A stretch of 64,000 nucleotides of DNA, from contig JABCPU010000018.1 of assembly GCA_016800925.1 (NCBI GenBank), positions 248,001 to 312,000 of the forward strand, read 5' to 3'. The notes beneath the pieces are model-generated. The model ran no database searches, was not told where the DNA came from, and saw only the letters and a list, made by a program, of their open reading frames with translations. Position 1 is the stretch's first letter, and every line of letters begins with the position of its first letter. This document shows, in pieces, positions 57,662 through 64,000 of this stretch. Origin of the DNA: Suillus spraguei (lineage: Eukaryota; Basidiomycota; Agaricomycetes; Boletales; Suillaceae). The translations under genes and the position numbers were made by a program.

Positions 57662-59974
57662 CTAGTCTGTTTTGTACGCCGCGTTGTGAATGCTGACGCT
57701 ACGCCCGCTTGGGTCCGAGGAACATCCCCAATCGCCTCGTGGTATCCAGCTAGATCGACAGAAATAAATAAATAAACTCCCAAACAAAAGTTGACCTAAA
57801 CTTACCGTACAGCAGTCTTCGCTGCGGTCTCAGAGGGGAAAAGACCTGGCGAACATGAGGACGTGTAGTTTGGTTTCAATCTAGATATTGCTCACTGTCG
57901 AATATTTCTCGAATGTAATAGGCTTCTTTTGTATCTGGGGTATCGACTGACCAGCGCTCTGCACGCTTAGCGAAATCTTTATCAGAAACAAAGGCAGCTG
58001 CGTTGTCCTTAATGCTGTCAATAAGCAAAGTTCATCAGCCCGCACTACCGATGGGGAAACGTGTAGACTAACCCGTCTATCCAAGAATATCCAACGCCGT
58101 CTGAGAATTGCTCCTTTTGGCGCCACAGGATAGACTTCGGAAGATAAGCCTGGAGTTTCAGGATGAGCATGACAAGTGTGGAAATTATCGGGATCGACTG
58201 ACCGTTCCCTCTGGCCCACAGTCAAATGCTTTTCGAAGAATGTACTGCGCAAAAACGATGAGGCATGAGTGTCCGGAAATACTCAGCTGGCCGGCAGACC
58301 TTCTCCATCTTTGGACGTCCATCTTCGTCAATCGCTTGGTTTAAGTCCTTCTTAAACATCTTTTCCTTCGCATCGATGTTCATAGCAACCTCCAAAAAGG
58401 ACTTGTCGAGGAAGGGTACCCGAACTTCTAAGCCCCAGGCCATTGTCGATCTATGCACGGATCCGTCAGTGATCCGAGGGAAAGTGGGATTCTCAAAACT
58501 AACTTGTTGGCACGCAGGCAGTCAGCAGTATGAAGATTCTTGACGCGCCTAACACATTCTTGATGGAAAGAGTTACTGTCTGGAGCAGCATGGAAATATA
58601 GATAGCCTGAAGAGCGCGTTAATCAAATTCGCGGTAGCGAATTCAAAAAATCTTACCGCCTAGAATTTCATCGCTACCCTCCCCGCTGAGAACCATCTTA
58701 ACACCCATCGCCTTGATTTTCCGGCTGAGGAGGTACATTGGTGTGCTTGCACGAACAGTCGTCACATCATAGGTCTCAAGGTGATAAATGACATCGGGGA
58801 TGGCGTCCAGGCCCTCTTGAACATTGAAAATATATTCGTGGTGCACAGTGCCCAAAAAGTGTGCTGCTTTCCTGGCAGCAAGCAGATCTGGCGAGTTCTC
58901 CAGTCCGATTGAGAATGAATGCAATTGTGGCCAGGAAGCCAACATAGCTATGGTAATTTCAGTGTGAAAATGAGGAGCGAAATTCAGTACGCCTACCCTG
59001 TTGTGTTAGATCATCCATCCTTGGTGTTGGAGGGCCACTGCTGGACTCCGCGAGCTTGCGTTGCCGAGCTTCGTACTGAGCTCGAGCAACTTTTTCTGTC
59101 TCCCTTGCAGCTATGGAAGCGATCAAGCTACTGTCCAGTCCACCACTAAGGAGAACACCATAAGGCACCTCAGACATAAGCCGCTTGCGCACTGCAGTTT
59201 CCAGGGTTTCCCGTAGAAGGGTATAATCTACAGGTGTGGTCGGGAGCACAGGGTTCGTTTCTGCATCTCCATCCCACCAGGATGGCTGGAAATAACGTGT
59301 CGTGGACTTGTCACGGCTGTCATAGACATGACCAGGAGGGAATGAAATAATCGTGTCGCATTCATCGACGAGAGCTTTTAACTCCGAGGAAAAATACGTT
59401 GCACCAGGGTGCTTCGAGCTCCATCCTTGATATAATGTCGTGATCCCAATGGGGTCACGGGCAGCAATTACCCTAGTAGGAGTCACAGACTCGTCCAGAA
59501 GTACGAATGAAAACATGCCGTCGAGCATGTTGCAAAGATCCTTGTCATGTTTTTTGTACTGCAGATCGTCAGTAATTGCTCCAGGCAGATACATAGGGCA
59601 ACGTACCAAAGGGATAATGACCTCGCAATCCGAGTGTGTCTTGAATTTGGCAGTGGAGCTGAGGGTCGCACGAAGCGCGAGATGGTTATAAATTTCACCG
59701 TTGACAGCGAGTATGACCTGATCGTCCTCGCTGACGAGGGGTTGGGCACCGGTGTCTTAAGCCACAACGGGTAAATGTCAATAATAGAATAGATGATAAG
59801 TCACACACCAACACCAACAATAGCAAGGCGTTCGTGAAGAAGTATACCTTCCTTTCCGACAAAACAACCAGACCAATCAGGTCCACGATGACGAAGACGT
59901 TTTGAGAGAGCCAAAAATCGAGTGCGCTCGGCTACCGGGTTTTCTATGCCATGGACTGCAAGTATACCACACAT
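57662..59974 (-). CDS. ASN1: Asparagine synthetase (glutamine-hydrolysing)
   Basis: Makes Asn from Asp, Gln and ATP. The start [19 protein letters not shown] (59974) places the catalytic Cys2 of the glutaminase domain, followed by [31 protein letters not shown] and [13 protein letters not shown]. The synthetase domain shows the PP-loop [16 protein letters not shown], then [36 protein letters not shown] and [18 protein letters not shown]. The C end is [18 protein letters not shown]. About ten exons; all joins keep frame, including a GTCAGT donor after the PEGT codons. Length fits the roughly 570-residue family. Intact. Confidence 0.96.
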
Positions 59975-61159
59975 TTTTAAGAGGACAAGGATAAAACGCA
60001 GACTGTCTGACTTACATACATTTTGGCAGTTCTAGTGACTCGACCAGATAAGATAATTCAGAAAATTGATGCTTATTAGGTAATGATTGATCCTCGTTAT
60101 TTCCAAAGTTCAAACCTTGCCACTTACCAGTTCCCATCATACTCAGCTGTGCTCGACAGGCCGGCTCATTATGACCTTTTGTTTGAGATTAACACCTGGC
60201 ACGACGTTGTTCTGAGGCAGCAATAATGGCATAGAGTTCACAGTCAATCGCTTCGTGGCAACCATGCCATGATGTGGCAACCTTACATTATTAAATCTCA
60301 GTACCGTGATCTCAAGATCATCTTCTCCAGTAATAGGCATTAAGACAAAAGCCAAGTTTATGCAAGACTTTTACTTTCAGGAGGCTTCAGCCATCCTCTA
60401 TGTTGTCCCTAGTATTGGACAACAATCTCTCAGAGGCATGTCGAAAGGAGCGAACAAGGATCGGAGATGTCGGCACGCTTACTTCACTTGGCAGCTTAAA
60501 CGTGTTGTTTAACATCATCCGGGGACCTTCTTCACTGTGCGCGTGGGGTACCAAAGCACGTTCAATAAGTTTCAGATCGCATACACATTACACTGTTCCC
60601 AGAATCTCAGATTGTCCCTAGGACCTCATGTCAACCACGCGTCAACCAAACATCGTTACTGGAGTTGCCGGACGTGGTCGGGAAAATCGAGTAATACCAC
60701 ACTCGGCAAACCTCTTCTGAAGAGTCTGTACATAAAAAGAGTGTTGATCAGGTGCTAAAAAGTATGTCCATGGTTCAACTGACGCTGCGAAGGTGATTGG
60801 GAAACAACGCCATGATGGTGAGGCGTCAACGTTTCAACAATCATATTTGTACCCAAGTCACAACCCACCTTTTACCAAATAGTTGCGCATTAGCTGGTGC
60901 CATGGCGAGAGCGAACACCTTACATTAAGGCAATGTTATACTCCCAAAATATATTGGCGTCGGATTATGCCGGTGCTTCTAGAACGGGGGGGAAGACACA
61001 ATAACTTCCCACTGGGTTCAGCAACAGTTTATACTCCTCGTGACAATTTGTGCAGTATTATCACGTTTTGAATAATATCAAAATCTACCGAACTGAGTCC
61101 CATGTATTATGCAGAAAATTTTGTTAACACCTAGATCTACACGAAGGATGATATAACTT
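59975..61159. other. 1.2-kb promoter gap, no gene recognised
   Basis: Upstream of ASN1 and downstream of the FAR-17a-like gene. Short frames have no motif. A 5' UTR intron of ASN1 is possible but cannot be placed. Confidence 0.4.
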
Positions 61160-62045
61160 CTAAGGATGGAGCGCGTTCATAAGGCGGAAACAGCCCCAAG
61201 CAAGGAAGGACACGAATGTATAGATGCCAACGCGGATATTAAACGGGTTCTCCGTCAGGAAAGGGTATGGGACTAGATATCGAGATACTTTAGTAGTAGC
61301 ACACAGCCAAAGGAAGATGCCTACACTCACATGTATTGTTGTAACTAGCGCAATATTCTACCCAGCAAGCATACCCTGTCCCACAAACGAGGACAACAAG
61401 TGGTGCGCCGATTTGAACTTGCTTTTTGGTATATTTCTTCTCGAAGAAAAAAAAATCCGCAAGGAGGGTGATGACAGGAGCGAGATGGAGAGGGAAATCT
61501 ATGTTGAAAGGGATCCATATCATTTCAGGGACGGCCGACGAAGAAGGGTCAGATAGTCCCGGAAGTAGAATCAATGAAGGAAAAAACAACAGAAGTGACC
61601 AGTACACTGTGGATATCACAAATGCGAGCTAGGATGGATTCGTCAATGAACGATACCGTCAGAGAGGTAAAAGGAGGTACAGGAAGAGCTATCATAAGGG
61701 AAGCACGCTTGGCTGTGCGAAGGACTGGAGAATGCATCATGAATCCAAGTGAAAAAATATGCTTGACTGTCGCTCTTACCGGCGAATGACGGCAGCGCGT
61801 CACAACCGAGGCTCAGGACCATGGTCAACCAAGCGACAGCCAGCCTTGCCATAAACTCGAGTCAGCTTCTCTCAGAGAAGCGCCAGTGTGGGTAGCACTC
61901 ACCCTTGTATAGTTAGAAACTGGAAGTGCCCTCCTTTCTGTACTCGGATTAAACCATCCATGGGTAGCCTTCGGAGGCTAATAAAGCCGTATGTCATTAC
62001 GCTCACAGCGACTCCATGTAAAAAAAACGCTTCAGGGCGAGGCAT
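61160..62045 (-). CDS. FAR-17a/AIG1-like membrane hydrolase
   Basis: Member of the AIG1/ADTRP family, whose human members hydrolyse fatty-acid esters of hydroxy fatty acids with a Thr/His pair. The start MPRPEAFFLHGVAVSVM is at 62045. FQFLTIQGLAVAWLTMVLS aligns with the KYLT region (catalytic Thr); then TSVYWSLLLFFPSLILLPGL, FPLHLAPVITLLADFFFFEK with the conserved His, CGTGYACWVEYCASYNN and, after an intron, FPYPFLTENPFNIRVGIY. It ends FRLMNALHP at 61160. Six membrane segments by eye; about five exons. The substrate in fungi is unknown. Confidence 0.87.
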
Positions 62046-62337
62046 GATGTTGATGAGAGCTTAAGGATCTACTTGTACAAGTCTAAGCGAGAGCAGGCTA
62101 GACGCCCGTCACGGTGGAGTTCCAATATTCCAAGTATGTGATGGTGATAAGGACTTCAGACGCATCATTAATATTGTATGATCGCCGGCCACAAATTTTG
62201 TACACGCAGTTTGCTCTTCTCAGGAGCAAAGGCATATCGATCTGAGGTAGGTTGTGTTCAAGAAATGGAATGGCTCAAAGGCAAATAAAAGTACAGTTTA
62301 AGCGGTCCGAGTAGCCGAATAGAATCCAAAAACCCAT

Positions 62338-63939
62338 CTAACCCCAGAGGTATGCCTCATGGCCATACCTGCCACCCCTGACTTCCGCACCGCTGATGAC
62401 ACTGTTAATCTCTGCGAAGTCTTCCGTAGACAACTCGATGTCTCCTCCAGCACAATTCTCTCTAGTCCGCTTGGCATGCCTGCAACAATGTCAAGACTCA
62501 TAACAATCACATGTCTGGACAGGGACTCACGAGAACCTGGCAACGGGATGACATGCCTGCCCAACGATGCAACCCAAGCGATGCTGAGTTGAGCAGAGGT
62601 CACGTTCTTGCTCCTGGCAATCGCAGTCAACGCATCAACAATGGCAAAGTTGTGTTTAAAGTTCTGTCATAGCTATGATGAGGTGATGATCAAGCACATG
62701 TCGCGAACTTACATCCTCCTGGAAACGGGGCAATGCGCGGCGGAAATCTCCCTCTGCCAAATGGGGTAAGCATGACAGATAAATGGCGCAAAGCAATGGT
62801 ATCACCCGGAATGTCCTCAGGCCTCTTGATTTGACCGGTCAAAAACCCACGACCAAGCGGACTAAGGAGTCAAGGCATGTATGTCAGGTGATAACAAGTG
62901 TGTACTAACATGATACGTACGAGTACGCGATAACAGCAACACCTAGCTCTTCGGCAGTCGCAATGACTGACAGAAAGATGCATTACTGCAACAAAACGTT
63001 ATGTGCGATGACGTACCTTTCTTGGCCTCCTCTCCATATTCCCATGGGCTGACCTCAATCTCGACAGCAGCAATGGGGTGAACCTGAAGCATACTGAGCG
63101 AATGCCTCGCCAACATATTCATACTGTCCACGTACAGCATGTCCACGCCGCAGGGTGTCAGCGTTGCATTCGGACATGCCAATATGGTCTAGTTTACCCT
63201 CGTTCTTGAGTTCAACAAGGGTCTTGATCGATTCTTCCAAAGAAACATTGGGGTCTACACGTGCACTCTGGAACAGATCAAGGCGCTTGGTGCCACGAAG
63301 CTTCTCATTAATGAGCTCGACGCTTCGTCTCAAGTTGGCGGGCCTAATGGGAAAGATAGCATGATAGCATCTCATGATAAACGTGTGAAACTGAAACTTA
63401 CGAGCCGTCGGGCACTGGCACTGAGCCAGGTTTTAGTCCTCCCTGAAAGAACAAAAAGTTAATCATGAGGCAGAAGCAGGGATAGGGCGTACCTTGATGG
63501 ACAAGAAGGTCTTGTCTACATATTCGGGGTACTTTTCGAAGAACCGGGCGATCATCTCAAGGTTCGTGGTTGCTAAATTGTGCCCGTAGAATTCCCCTGT
63601 AGCTGGAGTGAGTACATGTCTTATGTTGGGAACTTTTAGTACCCACCTCCGTTGAGGAACATTTTGGTACCTGGCGGGAGAGCGTCCACACCAGCCTTGA
63701 TGGCTTCAAAACACTGTTCGTCTGCGATTGGTTCGGGCGTCCATCTACATGATCAAACATCGGTGTGAACTGGATCCATCAATAGAAAAGAAAACGCACG
63801 TCATCATCATCAATCCATGCTGGGAGGGGAAAGGTCAGGAAAAGAATAGGATGAAGAGTAACATAGTGCATACAGCTACTTTACCGACGGTGATGTTAGA
63901 CGCAGTACCGCCGAGAGAGGTGGTAGCTTGAATAGACAT
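62338..63939 (-). CDS. Aldo-keto reductase, pyridoxal reductase-like
   Basis: NADPH-dependent reductase close to Schizosaccharomyces Plr1, which reduces pyridoxal to pyridoxine. The start [18 protein letters not shown] is at 63939. Splicing gives [37 protein letters not shown] (catalytic Tyr), [19 protein letters not shown] (catalytic Lys), [36 protein letters not shown] and [19 protein letters not shown]. The end reads [19 protein letters not shown] and YGHEAYLWG, stopping at 62338. The last join works only if one G was lost at the donor (62530-62531): as written, the downstream exon is one base out of phase. Otherwise intact; around nine exons. Confidence 0.9.
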
Positions 63940-64000
63940 TCTGAACTTGAGAGGTAGATTCTGGATGATGGATTGCAGGAAGGACTTTATAACTGGCCCG

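Overview
This window is nuclear DNA from a filamentous basidiomycete, most likely an Agaricomycete. Nearly every gene is cut by many 45-65 nt GT-AG introns with CTAAC/CTGAC-like branch sites, genes are dense on both strands, and the best family matches are eukaryotic housekeeping proteins in basidiomycete style. I saw no transposon, CRISPR array, origin or bacterial-type operon. All gene models were built by eye from reading frames, splice signals and conserved motifs; no database search was run.

Left part (1-13.3 kb): the 3' end of kynureninase faces kynurenine formamidase tail to tail. Then come PMP3 (built with 3-5 nt microexons, behind a promoter with two perfect CRE sites), eIF2B-epsilon, a Pro/Ala/Glu-rich disordered protein, the NOP2 rRNA methyltransferase and a mitochondrial FUN14 protein. 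Middle-left (13.3-20.9 kb): three minus-strand multi-pass membrane proteins with long disordered tails surround a plus-strand voltage-gated proton channel (Hv1) and the tiny kinetochore gene DAD4.

Middle (22-37 kb): a PP4 regulatory-subunit-1-like HEAT protein, an unresolved transcript-like region, a 76-residue AN1 zinc-finger protein, tRNA-Glu, argininosuccinate lyase, an Sso1-type syntaxin, an Mch1-like MFS transporter and a small membrane protein. Right part (37-64 kb): a predicted IST1-TBC fusion, PIG-H, intron-bearing tRNA-Asn, a 2OG-Fe(II) oxygenase, the RRP3 DEAD-box helicase, TRAPPC10/Trs130, ALG3, tRNA-Asn and tRNA-Ser, a DH-domain RhoGEF, asparagine synthetase, a FAR-17a/AIG1-like hydrolase and a pyridoxal-reductase-like aldo-keto reductase.

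Functional themes are membrane traffic (Sso1, TRAPPC10, IST1-TBC, RhoGEF), ER glycan and GPI assembly (ALG3, PIG-H), rRNA processing (NOP2, RRP3) and amino-acid/NAD metabolism. Two things deserve attention beyond the gene list. Some gene structures are unusual: PMP3 microexons, three GC-AG introns and the IST1-TBC fusion. At least eight otherwise intact conserved genes also need a single extra base to stay in frame, mostly in short homopolymers, which looks like uncorrected sequencing indels rather than gene decay.
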